A DNA stretch of 46,005 bases from Klebsormidium nitens (taxonomy: Eukaryota; Streptophyta; Klebsormidiophyceae; Klebsormidiales; Klebsormidiaceae), in NCBI GenBank assembly GCA_000708835.1, contig DF237608.1, forward strand, positions 1-46,005, read 5' to 3'. The notes under the pieces are model-generated. The model ran no database searches. It was not told where the DNA came from and was given only the letters and a program-made list of their open reading frames with translations. Made by a program: the position numbers and the translations under genes. Shown piece by piece: positions 10,188-22,671 of the stretch (the first letter of the stretch is position 1; each line of letters starts with the position of its first letter).

Positions 10188-11762
10188 AGCATGAGTAGAC
10201 ACGAGGACCCCCCGAAACGGGGGTTGAATCCGTTCGCCGAGCCGCGCCCGTCATCCAGAGAAGAGCTGGTATCATTCTATGCGCAAGCGCGGGCAGCTCT
10301 TGACAGACTGACAGCATCTCGCCGTCAACGTCTTACCCGCGAGTGAGACCGTCACGACCTCAGACCGTCCTGCGTGCAGCAAGCTGTTCCTGCTTTCGTG
10401 CGATGATCCACCTTCCGTTGTACGGATTGGTGAGACAAGCGAGCGCTCCGTCAACTTTACTCAAAGGTTCTTCTCATCTCCTTCAAAACGGTGGCATCCG
10501 CACAGGACACCGTTAGTTGAGGCTGTACATGAGGGCTTTCAGTGAGACGGCTTAGTCTTTCGGGCTTGAGTAGGTTGTCAGCTCATAAGAAGGACAACCG
10601 GAAGCAGTCTGACGGCCCAGACTCTTCGGGCCTGGTGTCCTCAGTAAAAAAATGGGGCCTCGCGTCAACATGCACGACTATCAAGTCAACAGTTTGATCA
10701 AAACTTGAAAGCCCGCGGGAGCTGGAGTGGTAACATATGATGCGGTCTGGTGATCCAAAGCAATCAGTCAACTTGCATACTGCAAATGATCACGGAGATT
10801 CGATTGCCAACTGGCGGCAATTCTCAATATCATATATTGGGCACACGCATGCAGCTAGAGAGCTTGTCTTCATCATGTGTTGAATCGAACCTGCAGGCCG
10901 TTGGTATAGCTGGCATGTACTAAACTTGAAGTGGGCGTCTTGAAACCCGGAACGCCTGACGTCACTGGCATATAGCGACATTGAAGCATGCAAGGCTTTC
11001 TGGTGTTTCGTCGCCAAGAAGTTGGTATCAGAGTTTATGCCCCGAGCACTATAGGCCCTGCTAAAAGTGGCCGGTTGATGACGTTGTTTAGACGCCCTCT
11101 TTAACGTAGCATGCGATCGAGCTAGTCCAATGTCGTGCAAATTTGGACGCCAATGCATATGGCAAGCATGGTCGACGGGTAGTAATCTCAGACGATCGTC
11201 AGGCTTGGATTACTCTGGTATCTGGCATTTCGGCGAGAAGCTAGAGCTAGCTTTCAAGCCATGCGCCTCAATCAATGCAATTACGTACCGTACGTCAGGG
11301 CCAACCTAATCCGACCAATCTGATTCGTGTGTTCGCTCGATCTCCCCGGACTCATGCTGGCAGCGGCCTGGCAAACAATGACGGTAACTTCCAATTTTGC
11401 AACGATCGATGTAAGGCCGCCCACCATCATTTAGCTCACTGTCAATTGCTAAACATTTGATCAATCATACGCCATGTTACTCGGAGGACACTGATCAATC
11501 CTACGCCATGTCACGAAAGATCTGACCTCATGCACTCTCGTGCAGAAAGCATGAATTGACGCTTCCAAAGCAGGCACCCAGACTCACCCAGTACGTCTCT
11601 GCATCGACTGAGCGGCAATTCAAGCGCTCCCAAGCAGCTCACGCGAATATGGATGAAACACCGCCTTTAAGGTCACGTACGAGGCCCCAGAAACAACTCG
11701 AATCTGAATGTATGAGATCTGTTTTCGTTGCCAATTTCGAAATGAAGCAACAATATTGACGT
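10188..11762. other. Convergent intergenic region, COA4-like to PRMT6
   Basis: About 1.6 kb between two stop codons. Open frames are short (the longest, 122 codons, at 10790-11158 minus) and none looks like a protein family. A partial direct repeat, TGATCAATC(A/C)TACGCCATGT, occurs at about 11458 and 11491. I see no RNA gene or mobile element. Confidence 0.5.
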
Positions 11763-14700
11763 TTATACCATCTTGAACTTCTTCGTTCCCTGTACCTTTC
11801 CTGTCCGAAAATCCAAGGCCACGTCTATAAACCGTTCGTTCTCTGCGTTTCGACTTAGCTGTACCTTGCCTTCGATCACGTCATCCTGGTCAACACGAAC
11901 TGGCTCGTCTATGTACAAGATAGTTTGTTGCCAATGTGTAGGCTGCTTTTCCGGGCCTGTGGACAACGTGAGCATTCCGTCGCTTTTACCTGACCCGTTT
12001 TGACCTTGGAGCGTTCCCGTATCTTGTGACCTAGTACCTGTCTCAATTTCTACCTGTCCTTGCTTAGCTGACGCTACCATATTTACATCTGCACTGCCTT
12101 CGCTCCTGATCGGAAAATTGACATCGAACCACAAAACGAACCCGTGCAGTTCCGCCATCATCATTGACGTCACTTTGAACGCCGCCTCCACCCTGCTGAC
12201 GTCATCCTTGGTCGCGCTCGTGCAGTCAATCCGCTTGATGACCGCCGGCCACGACAGCACGTTCTCTACCGACACTAGCCCCACCGCAGGCTCTGAGAGG
12301 ACCGACTTCTTCGCTGACGGGATCAGTGACGTCATGTTGATCCCGTACACATCTTGCCAAAAGTCGATGCTGTTTTCGTACAGCTCAGGGTCACTAACTG
12401 GGTTTATGTACAGTGTTGCCACCGAGGGCAACATTAGCCCGCCCGGGTTAAGCCACCGGTCACGCGCGTAGATGACGCTGTCGAGCATGGACTCGTAGAG
12501 GAGTACGTAACCCATCCACTCTGAGACAATGACATTAACCTGCAGGAGCGAACGGGTGTATTAGAGGACGCCTTGACATTCGATGTGATCTGACTTTTCT
12601 TTGAGTCATCTGTCGAAAGGCATGGAGGTCAATATTGAGCAAAATTGAAGCATCGGACGAGCAGCTTTGCAATGGAAGACGAAAATATCCTCCTGAGTAG
12701 CAGAGTTGAAAATAATTACACCGTAAAGCTGCTGACAGTCCAAGAAGAGGAAACAGCCGACAGCAGCAAGCACAAAAGGATTCGAGGCGAGCTATAGTAG
12801 ATCTGAGAGAGAGGTACAATCCGGAAAAATGAAAACGGTGCCAGCCAGCGAATTTTGCCTCAGACATCCAAGGAAGGAGCCGCATCCGCTCTCAAGCCCG
12901 GCAAGGCGAAAGCGCTCGGGACGGGTACTGCGAATGTTTCGAGAAACGACCCATTTGGACTTCTCATCATCGGCAAGGCAGGCTGGCGACCAAGCAAGCA
13001 CAGATACAAAGGGCAGCATTTTCATTCTTTCTACTCTCACGGAGATACGAAGAAAAACGTCGTAGTGACCATCAGACAGTCAGCCGACAACTTCCAAGGG
13101 TGAATGCAGATTGGGATATGTGTTGGTAAAAGTAAGTCAAGAAAAGGGACTGACCGAAGGCAAAATCAGAAAAGAGGCGCTGAATTGACGAAAGAAGAGG
13201 CGCGTAAGAGCCTTTCAGTAAATCATGACAAGGAACGATTAGCACCACTGACTTGCCTGTGTATCTTACAGTTACCAAACACATTCCTGCAAGCAATCTT
13301 CTGGAGGAGGAGACATTGCAGACATGGCCACAAAAGAGACAAAAGATCATGGACGAGAATCTCCAACTTGGACAACGAAAGGGACAAATAATCATGGACA
13401 AGTGTCTCTGACTTGGATACGAACACTTCTGTTCAACAGGCAGATTGCTTTCAGAAAGCATCTACTGCAAACATGGTCACAATCTCTGTAACCATAACCA
13501 CCACTCTTCGGGCCCCTCCTTACCTTCTCAGGAAGCTCCACTTCCTCCATCTTTCCACGTATCACAGTGATGACGTCAGCAAAACCGTTGTCGGCCACGA
13601 TGCGCTCTGCGTGCTCCGCAATCCCGCTGGCGTCCACTGCGTACACCTTGCGCGCCCCCGCGCGCGCGCAAAAGATGGACAGGATCCCAGTGCCACATCC
13701 GACGTCAAGAACCGCGCAGCCGCTGATGTAAGCAGCATTGCGCATGATCGCCTGCTGGTAGGTGTCCATGCGGGAACGGTCCTGGAGAAAGAATGAGCTA
13801 CTTTCATAACAGGTTTTGGAAGTTTTCGACATTACAGCGTCTAGACGGTAAGGGTTTCTCAATATTTGTCCTCAGGCTGCCACCATGCGTCGAGCGGAAG
13901 AGGAACCTGTTGGAATAGAGAGAGGAAGTCTGTCACAGGACAAGAATGGGACCCTGATGCTAAGTTACTTCAAACTCTCGTATATGCAGTGCGCATTCAT
14001 AAGCAGAGCCTTCTTTGATTGACCCAAATAAAAATGAACTGAAGCGTGAGGCCAATCCAGCATTGAAAATGGGAATGGGATTGTGCCAGTAGACAGGTCA
14101 ACAAGGGCGGGAAAGATATCGCCCCTGTTGGTATTAGACTGACGCCTCGGCCTGCACGCAGGGGGGGAGGACGTTTGCTTTCTGCTTGACCCGACACCTG
14201 AACCGCATGGAAAAGCAGAGCAGTAACGCCTAGGGACAAGCAGACTTGGGGTGGTTGGACAAAGGATTGACTGAAAACAGACGGCGCTACTGCCAGCACA
14301 GAACATGGACAACAGAAATGTTTAAAAACTTTGCCAGATGCTGAACAATGCTTTTCTTTGATTTGCCAGAGTTCAGGGTGTGCCTGGCAGCGGATGTAAT
14401 CAGAACATGTCCAAATTTAGATTGTTAAAAATGCCCGGAAGCTCACCTTCTGCAAACAGAAGACGCAAACACGCGGAAAGTTGCTAGGCCGTCAGATAGT
14501 GGTGCATGTTAAATGTCCTCATGGAAATCAGAACAGGTCTATGAAACAGATCATCATCCGGCCTGAATAACTTACAATTGGTATTGATCTTGATGGAAAA
14601 ATTTAAACTAATTAACGAATCAACAAAAAGGTTCAGGGGATCACAATGCTTCCGCATACTGTTACCACTTCGGCCGGGTGCAGATATGGGGCATTGGAGT

Positions 14701-16018
14701 GGTTGTAACCTATTTATGTGATAATGTTTGAATGTTTCTTCCAGCTTGCCCAGGAGTCGTCACAGCTGGAATAGGCATAAACTTTCAAAGCTCTCCCGCA
14801 AAGTTCAATATTTGGACCTCCAGGTTGATTAACGGCAACTTCGAGGGCTGGAGATGCGGGACAAATGAAGTATGAAGACATTCAAAAGACTGCAACAATT
14901 TCCAAAAAGCCAATTCAAAGCAGTAACTATCCACTGACTTGGATATAACCACCACCACTTCTGCATCACACGCTTTCGCTGTGGACAAACCAACACCACT
15001 CAACTTGGGAGGCGGCTACTCAGGTGTTTACGTGAAAGGAACGGAGGTTTCTCTTCAGCGCTTCCGCAGAAACTCAAAGCGAGCTGGGATTATCCGGATC
15101 ATCATTGTAGCACGCCTTCATAGCATCCAACGTAAAAAGTTTTTCAGAAACAACAATACGGTAGCAGACACAGAACCTAGATTCATCTAATCAAGCTGAA
15201 AATGAGCAACGAACAGTTTAGCAATGAAGAGGAAGTTGTGTGTGGTCAGAGCTGATGGAACTTCAGCTTAGGGTCAATCCTCAAGGCGTAGGGCCAATAG
15301 GACTGGGGCGACATGAGAGTCATCATTCCACACTGCGTCCAGAACTGCTTCAATCTTCAGAGCAAACATGAACTGGAGGCAAAAAGAAGCTGCATTTGTA
15401 GGTGAAAGTAAGATGAGTTTGAATACAAAATCCTTCAAGAAAACTAGCAAACTTTTAAAATACGAATCGATGCTACTCAGAAGGACATGCAACTGCAGGT
15501 CCAGTGTTTACATACAGAGGTAATCATTGCCAACCGAGAGCCAGAATGATTCATGTCTCTTTAAGTTCATCATGCGGGGCTGGCTACTTGACACTCCCTT
15601 CATCAGACGACCGCCAACGTTACTCACATTTTGAATGGTAATGGTGCACAACGTATCCACCACCTTTGTGAATGGAAAGAAGCATGAAAAACAATACTGT
15701 AAACACAAAGCACGTCGAATGATGTGAAGGAGGAAACGTTACAAAACAGTCTGCTACCCTGCTACAAAAGCTGGCGCTGTGTGCAGGCACCCTGCAATGA
15801 ACACCAATGTCCAGACATACAATAAGCAATCTCCATTACCGCTGAGAACGTAAGACCATTGGTGCCAAGTCCCTTACCTTGATCATCTCCTCGTGAATGC
15901 CCGTGTTGGCATAGCTCTCGAAGTACACTTGATCGTTGGGACTGATTCCCGCCCCGATGGCAGCCCCATCGGTGCTAGTGCGGCCTGCGCGCCCAGCGGA
16001 CTGCTGAAACCGCGGCAT
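11763..16018 (-). CDS. PRMT6: Protein arginine N-methyltransferase 6
   Basis: Three exons, complement(join(11763..12539, 13524..13781, 15878..16018)), all phase 0, encode 391 residues. The ATG at 16018 is fixed by an in-frame TGA just upstream. Junctions are AAG|GTAAGG, CTCCAG|GAC, AAG|GTAAGG and CTGCAG|GTT. It carries [16 protein letters not shown] (around 33-47), SAM-binding motif [13 protein letters not shown] (71-82), post-I VYAVDAS, the double-E loop [13 protein letters not shown] with E140 and E149, and the THW loop (334-336). The segment [14 protein letters not shown] fits PRMT6 rather than PRMT1 or PRMT3. It transfers methyl from SAM to arginine, in animals chiefly H3R2, in the nucleus. 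Oddities: post-I has Asp97 where Glu is usual, and a polar low-complexity insert (about 279-322) precedes the THW loop. Introns are 984 and 2096 bp. Its 5' end faces the BES1/BZR1 gene. Confidence 0.95.
13336..13426 (+). repeat. Diverged 45-bp tandem duplication in a PRMT6 intron
   Basis: Two head-to-tail copies begin at 13336 and 13381, sharing GACAAA-A-ATCATGGAC, then a (T)CTC-(A/G)ACTTGGA core and GAAC/GAAAG ends. They lie in the intron between exons 2 and 3, about 100 bp from the exon 2 donor, and do not include it. Confidence 0.7.
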
Positions 16019-17881
16019 TGCAGTTGGATCAACGCCTCATGATGGAAAGAGGGAGCAGGAGCACAAGCAGGGTGGCGGCGACGTCGTTAGAAGCGCACAT
16101 CAGCAAGAACTATTCGCAGCCGGCAGCTTTTGCTGCACAAATGCGCGCTCAAGATGACGTACAAAAGAGAAACTTAGAAAGCCAAGTTTTCAAGTTGTAG
16201 TTTGTACTCGCAACTTGCCGCCATGCTGGATATGTCGGAAGTTCCAATCTGCTCGCGCACAAGTTGTGTCTATTTCTGCACGAATCTGTAAAATCATTGA
16301 ATATTTGCGGAATTATCGTGGAAATATCCTCTGCCACGGGATTTCCCTTGTCAGGCCCCGGGGTCCATGGGGATCTACCATACCTACAATCTGACCACCT
16401 ATCGGTTAAACCTCGGTCGGGGTTGATTTTGCGCTACCGCTGCCGCGTAACCGAAGGGTGGGACAAACTTGACATGCCAGTCAAACCAGTGGTAGACCGT
16501 AGGATTCATGAGGGGCAAGCGGTTAAATCTGGGGTTTGCATCATAATGCAAATACTTAAATACTCGTCCCCCGGTATGCCGGTGGGTAGGGTACCGTGAT
16601 ATTAAAGGTACGGTCAGTTTACGGCCTTGACCAAGACCCCGTTGATAGGTATTGCGGGTTACCGATACCGTGCACACTGCAGTCCCGGCCCTTTCTTCAT
16701 CTCCAATTTTCTACACCCCAACGTGTATGACGGTGTCATGACCGGGTCCCCGGCGCCCGCCTGGGCCCTGGAGGTCGGGTCACCTTCATATGCACATGGG
16801 CCATTTGCCGGACGGTTGGCTGTCGTTGGCCGATTCGACACCACGTGGCGGATAAACTAGATATGATGATTGGATCTGACAAATTGCAAACGACTAGAAT
16901 TGCCTTTTTGGGGCGACAAAATACTCTGCTCAGGGCGACGTAAATCATCCGTCGTAGGTGGCGTTGTCGCCGTTCCTGGGCGCGGCCCCCGCCTCGACAC
17001 TGGCCGCCAGCAAAATCGCAGCGAATTTTGGGCCCGATCGGAATTCAAATTTGCCTTTCTGTCGAGATCCGGAAATTGGATTCTGATGTCACTCAGGAGT
17101 CAGTACCAGTCACAGGACTCGCGGGGCAAATCAGTTGATTCACCTTCGGGATCAAATGCAATGCGACTTGAGCAATGTGGGAAAGAGCAATGCAGGTTTT
17201 GTAGCTAGTGAGCTGGGAATGATTCAGGAGCGCTTCCAGAATTTTTGCTTTGTGTGTCCACGGTGTTCGAATCCCTCCTTGGTGTCTGTCTTTCTTCTCG
17301 GATCCTGGAGCATTCCAAGATCAGGCTTCTTGACGAGCTGACGAGCTGGAAATCGTTACCAATAAGCTGTGGAGCTTGGGAACAAGGGGATTGCCACAGA
17401 GGGCAATGCTCTTGGCTGCTGATCGTCTTGTTGTGATCATCTGGCTCCTGGTCGTAGGCAGAGCTTCCAAGAATTGTATGAGCAGCTTCAGCAGCGCCGA
17501 TCTTAGGCTGTAGCTTTTGATTGTTCTTCTTGTTCTTTACCAAGGGCAGCCTTGTACGGTGTGCAGACGCTCTGGTTGGTTATCTACCTAGCCAGAATAG
17601 TTGTAGCGCAAGAGATACCTGCTTGTGCCCCTGATGGCGTCACGCTGTGTGTGAGAGCAATCTTACAGAGGGCCTTCCTTCAACTTGGTCTTGGTGACCT
17701 GTAATCTCTCCGCTCCGTTAGAGCTCCCTTAGAGCAGGCTGTGGTCTCAATGATAGGGCAACTCTAGTCAGCAAGCCTGGCAGCACGCCTCCCCTAGGGG
17801 ACTATCGAGCATACTCTTTGATCTGGGTTTGGCGGCCAATCTTCTGTGACGCTTAGTTAGGACCACTTACTCCCCCTGAGG
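16019..17881. promoter_or_regulatory. Divergent upstream region, PRMT6 and BES1/BZR1 genes
   Basis: 1.86 kb between opposed start codons. Open frames are short, overlapping and without recognisable motifs. A tRNA B-box-like GTTCGAATCC at 17267 lacks a pairing arm, so I do not call a tRNA. No repeat stands out. It presumably holds two promoters and untranslated leaders. Confidence 0.45.
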
Positions 17882-20800
17882 ATGACGAAGCTCTCAGCAA
17901 GCGAGAAGGAGAAAACGAAGCTGCGAGAGCGTCAGCGTCGAGCCATCACCACCAAGATTTTCACAGGTCTTCGGAAGTACGGCGGCTTCAATCTTCCGTG
18001 AGTGGATGGCATACAAGAATTTGAGCTCATTCATGTGAATGCAAGTAGTCGATCGCTGTGATCCCAATAGTTGGGTGTCAACATGCCGCAAGCAGTTTGG
18101 CTGCTTTCACCATGGTTGACGGAAGTTCTGGAAATGCAGAATTTCTGCCTCACTTAGAACCTACTTTCAGTCAGCTGGTTTGCTTCCAGAAGCTGAACGG
18201 AGCAGATTTGCACCAGCATTTGCCTCCAAGTTGAGATGTGCCAGAATGTGTACTTCTGCAGCCAGAGCTGTTTGTTGATCACCTCAGCTGTGGATTCTGT
18301 GCAGGCCTAGAGCAGATATCAATGATGTTCTGAAGGCTTTAGCAAATGAGGCGGGCTGGATTGTGGAGCCAGATGGCACCACTTACCGGAACAGCACGGT
18401 GAGTGGGCCAAAACACAGTGCAACAGCTCTTTCGGGCTGCCTGAGGGTTTTGAAGAACCTGTCATCGCAGGGTCGTTGTTGATTCCTATAAGCAGATGTT
18501 TTGGTAATGAGCATTGCCTTCCCAGTGCCCTTTTTTCTGGTGATTGGCCAATAGCTTAGAGTTCCATTGATCTTCGCTCCTCGGTCAGGCAGTATCCTCT
18601 CTTCGCAAGCGCTCGTAGTCTTTGCAGACTGCTAGCTGACCCTGAACTACTAAACATCCTGCAGAATGCGTCGTTTTGGTAGCATCAGTAGTCAATCTGC
18701 TTACTAGAATTTCAGAATGGAATCTGGTCACCCAGTGGCAACAAAATAAGCTGTCCAGAATCGGTGATTGACTTGATAGAAACACTGTCACCTTGAAATT
18801 ACACGTTTGGAGCAGACAATTATTGACGGAAGCATTTGGAGCAGAAGTCGTGTGATCCGCCTATTCAGGGCATCTCAGGAGCAGCTTGTTCTTTTGGTGG
18901 TGGTTCCTGGCGTCCCTGGCTGAACTATAAACGAAGGCTGCAGAACTCTCAGAATGACCCGTCGTCCCCCTTTTGCTCTCCAGCCCAATCATTGATTCGT
19001 GCACATTGCAACCATTCACATCACCAGGGTATTCGAGAACACAGCAAAGCCGCCCAGCATGACGACGTGGCACACTCAGAGAGAGAACTTCTGGGGAATT
19101 GGGACTTCTGGGGAATTGGGAGCATCAAGAGACCTATTCTTTCTGCTGAAGCACGGCGTTCATTGTTTGCCCAACAACCTGGCAGGGATCTAAGCTTAAG
19201 CGTTAGTGTTGTCAACCCAAAAACCTCCAATAAATGTCTCGTAATTCAAACAAAATCCCGAGCCCTTGTTTAATAAGGTCTTTCCCCAAGCTTCCTGCCA
19301 ACCACCGGACTGGAGCTCTGGCAACTATCAGAAAGCCTTCGAACGACCTGCTGTCAGTCTTCTCGTCCTACTCAAACGTTGGCGATCGCCGCTGTAGAAT
19401 CTGGCGATAGCCTCTTCTGGCGGCGCTTGCTTTTTACCACCCCCCCAAATAATATCAATCCTCTGCCCCTATCCTGCCACTTTTTTGCAGCCCCTGCAGA
19501 TCGGCACGGGTAGCCACGCCAAGAACTTCTTACCATGCGGCCCCCGAAAACTTCTTGTTCGATTGAACACGCAAACTTACCATCTGCAAAAGCATCCACC
19601 GCTGCAGAACTGTCCCATCTGCAAAGCAACCACCGCTGCAGCACTGCAAGGAGTATCCTCTCACCGGACCCCTCATCCAAACAATATCCGTACAAATCAC
19701 TAATTTCTGGTCCGCCCCCCCCTTTCCCCAGCCGCTTCAAAACCGCATGGACGGTGGCGCCAGTGGTTCTTCGCAGCGGTACCCGCCAATGGCGCCCGAC
19801 GGCCCATCCTACCGCACCCTAAACGCCAATGAGGGGCACGATCCTGCGAACCGGGGGGGTCAAAGCGAGGGGATGCGACTAGAAAGCGGAATCCCAACGA
19901 CGAGCCACCTCCTGGGGGGCGGGCTTATGGGCCCTGGTGCGCAGGGGGGGGCGTCGCCATTTCTGATGGGGGGGATGAACGGGGGGTACGGACGGAGGGA
20001 AGACGGGGGGTTGCAAGGGAACCAGGCAGCGATGCTCAACGGGTTGAGGTTCTCCCAAGGAGGTGAGCGCCTCTCGCATTTGAGTCCTTGACTGGTTGCT
20101 TTGCGAGGTGTGAGTTTCAACATTGGACAGTGGTAGGCACCTTCTATTTTGATGAGGGAGCGTTACAAGTCCCCTTTTCTATCGAGAGACACAAAAGAGT
20201 TCTCGGATGTGCTCTTTGCTTTGACACCGTTTGAAGTGATTCAGCTCATCGAAGTATGCCACCGTTTGAAGTGATTCAGCTCATCGAAGTATGCCATCAG
20301 GCGTTACTTCCAGGAGGCACTTCCTCATCAGAACTCCCTCTGTGGTTTCATAAACTTCTCGTTCGCTTGTTCTTGATGTCACGCGCTTTGCTTTTGGCTG
20401 CCTCCTACCCTGCTTGGTTCACCCGCGACTGGTTGTCGCTTTCCCGTGGTTCGGTGAATGCGGGTGTAGTATTTCCACAGTTCCTTGCATCATACCAGCT
20501 TAGTATGATTCTGCAGGCAGCCTGTCTGCGTACAGAGAATCTGTTTTGTACCTGCAAAGAGAGTGTCTCTTTTGTGTCAGAAAGAGAAAGTCGATGCAAC
20601 CAGGGTCCGCCCTCGAACATAATCAAGGAAAGCTTGCTTGCCCGAAGTCGGGCGCGGCCTATCAAAATAGGCGTCTGAGCATGTGCCTTTAGGAACAGGC
20701 TGTCATGTCTATCCGTTTCTTTACCAATTTCTTGGAAGACGTTGTCTTTTTCAACAGGTACAATATCCTCGTTCTCTTGCCGGGCAAGACTTCGTAGTCC

Positions 20801-21174
20801 TCAGTCAAGCTCGCTCAGCGTGCCCTTTATTTATTATGCTGCAGCAACAGATTGCTGGTCCTGTACCAATCGTAAACCGTTCCAATCGCAAGAATTTTGG
20901 TGTACGCTGGTCTTGACAAGTTTCTTATTTGACACCAGGTCCGGACGTTTCCTACGGCCTCGGAATCAGCAACCAATCGGCGTCGCTGATCCACCTCCAA
21001 TTGTCGGACCGACGGGCGGCCCTCGGAACCTCTAGTCAGCTAGACAACTTCAGCAACGTTGGGCAGAACATTTTTCTTTCCCCGGGCCAACAGCTGTCAC
21101 TAGGGCCCCCTGCGGGTGGAAGTAAACCGGAGTTGTCAGGGAGTCCTTTGCATGGGCAACCCGGAGGTCGGTAG
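17882..21174 (+). CDS. BES1: BES1/BZR1-type plant transcription factor
   Basis: Four exons, join(17882..17997, 18305..18398, 19732..20062, 20939..21174), encode 258 residues. Junctions are TTCC|GTGAGT, GTGCAG|GCC, ACG|GTGAGT, CCCCAG|CCG, GGAG|GTGAGC and ACCAG|GTC, with phases 2, 0 and 1 matching. Residues 8-67 are the BZR DNA-binding domain: [20 protein letters not shown], then [13 protein letters not shown] and VEPDGTTYR. The glutamate and arginines of the E-R-x-R-R recognition helix (16-20) are kept. The land-plant K-H after L-P is P-R here. In land plants these bHLH-like factors bind CGTG elements (E-box, BRRE) and mediate brassinosteroid responses, controlled by GSK3 kinases. Here residues 71-180 are Gly/Pro/Met-rich, not the serine-rich GSK3 target region, and the end is [10 protein letters not shown], only loosely EAR-like. 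A further small exon in the 1.3-kb intron 2 cannot be excluded. Confidence 0.9.
19087..19120 (+). repeat. 17-bp exact tandem duplication in intron 2 of the BES1/BZR1 gene
   Basis: ACTTCTGGGGAATTGGG occurs twice head to tail (19087-19103 and 19104-19120). It is intronic and no function is apparent. Confidence 0.85.
20226..20295 (+). repeat. 35-bp exact tandem duplication in intron 3 of the BES1/BZR1 gene
   Basis: Two identical 35-bp units (20226-20260 and 20261-20295), each beginning ACCGTTTGAAGTGATTCAGC, lie in the 876-bp third intron. Lack of any mismatch means the duplication is recent or homogenised. Confidence 0.9.
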
Positions 21175-22671
21175 CCCGCTTTGTACAGGGCAGGTGACTT
21201 AATTTGCGCATGCCAGTTTAGAGAGGGGGCGAGAAACGCGTGGAAGCAAGCGCGACCCAAGCGATACTTCCCCCTTGTGTGTGGGTGTCACATGATGCTG
21301 GCTGAATGGGCGCGACATTTGACGGCTGCTTATGAAAAAGCCGATGCTTCTCGTGGCCCAGCGTAGTAGGGGCTACCGAAAGGCGGCAAAACGGGGAAAG
21401 CAAGAGGAGGTGTCACGGTTGTAAGGACCTGCGAGGTATTCTTAGACCATTCTTTCCTTAACTAGGAGTAGGCGAGGACTAACTTTGACAATGGATGAGT
21501 TAGTCCCCTGAAAACGATTCTTTAGCTCCCGGCGGTGCCGGTTGCAATAGCATAGCATAGTTCAGCTTGTCCTTTAGCGAGATTGACAATTCGTATGTCT
21601 GTCCTCACTAGTTTGCCTGCAGGCAAGCCTGTTGCTTGTCGAGCATGCAAAGATACTTGAAAGGGTTGAAACATATGATTCCATAAAGCTACGCGATTTG
21701 TCAACTTCAAGCGTTTCTTATATGCACAATCATAGAAGCTCGCATGTTGAGCATCACCGTGGTCGCACAAACTTGTAGAGAATCTTCGTTCCTGGCCCGG
21801 GGGGCTGATTTAATAAGTTTCACAGCCACCGCCGTGTCACGTTAAGTTGCATGGGAACATTCAGGAGCAAAGCTAGCCAGTTATAGCTAACCCTAAGTCT
21901 TCCCAGCGGCGCGCGCGCGCGCACGCCACACGTCCGGACGATCCGGGACTCACTGATGCATGAGCTTGGCCGGGTCGATCGACGCTCTTGCATGCCATGC
22001 ATGGTGCGCTTAATGTACATTTGAGCTCAAATAGTCATATGGTGACCGAGCTTAATATCTGAGTTTTGTACATGGTGGTAAGTTGTTTAATACATGCGCG
22101 CGCGCATTGCGTTCAGGGCCGCGCCCGCTGTATAAACAATGTGCATGGCCGATCGTAGCATATGAGTACATGAACTTACGTGCACATAGTGAGTCGATCG
22201 TTCTCTGAGCAGACAAACTTCGGAAACGCGGGCCGCGCGTCGGACCGTCGGCCCAAAGGCCATGTTTCTTTGCACTTTTGTTCCTTTCGAGTTCAATCCT
22301 TCCTGCTGCGCGGCTAGCATAAAAGTGAACTTAGCCTTCCGGAACCGATCTTTCCCGCGCCGCTTGCAGCGATCAGGCATCCAATTGCCCTTATTCACTG
22401 TGCAGCACGCGCATTAGGAAGGCCGTTAGAAGTTAGTACACAACGGACATTCATTGAATGAGAGGACGTAATTAGACCAATTGCATGGAAGCCCGTCCTT
22501 TGCACTGATTGAAATGGGTCGCCTCCTTAACGAGTTCTATCTCCAGCCTATTCACAAGATCATTCGGCATCATTGTCTCAAAGTGCAAGCGACTTCGCAC
22601 GCGGAACCTTCTCATACTCACAAAAGACTGGACCAAGATTACGCTGCCGGCAGACTGCGGCGTCGATTTGT
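21175..22671. other. Convergent intergenic region, BES1/BZR1 to DUF2045 gene
   Basis: About 1.5 kb between stop codons, presumably with both 3' UTRs. Alternating purine-pyrimidine (CG)n tracts occur at about 21906-21922 and 22096-22107, both in AT-richer surroundings with palindromic GCATGC/CGATCG words. No coding family or RNA gene is recognisable. Confidence 0.5.

Noticed and set aside
16018-16200. 60-codon plus-strand open frame starting opposite the PRMT6 start codon
   Set aside because: It lies antisense to the PRMT6 leader and has no recognisable content.
17245-17290. tRNA B-box-like GTTCGAATCC with a TAGCTAGTG A-box-like word upstream
   Set aside because: The T-arm stem does not pair (CGGTG against CCCTC) and no cloverleaf can be drawn.
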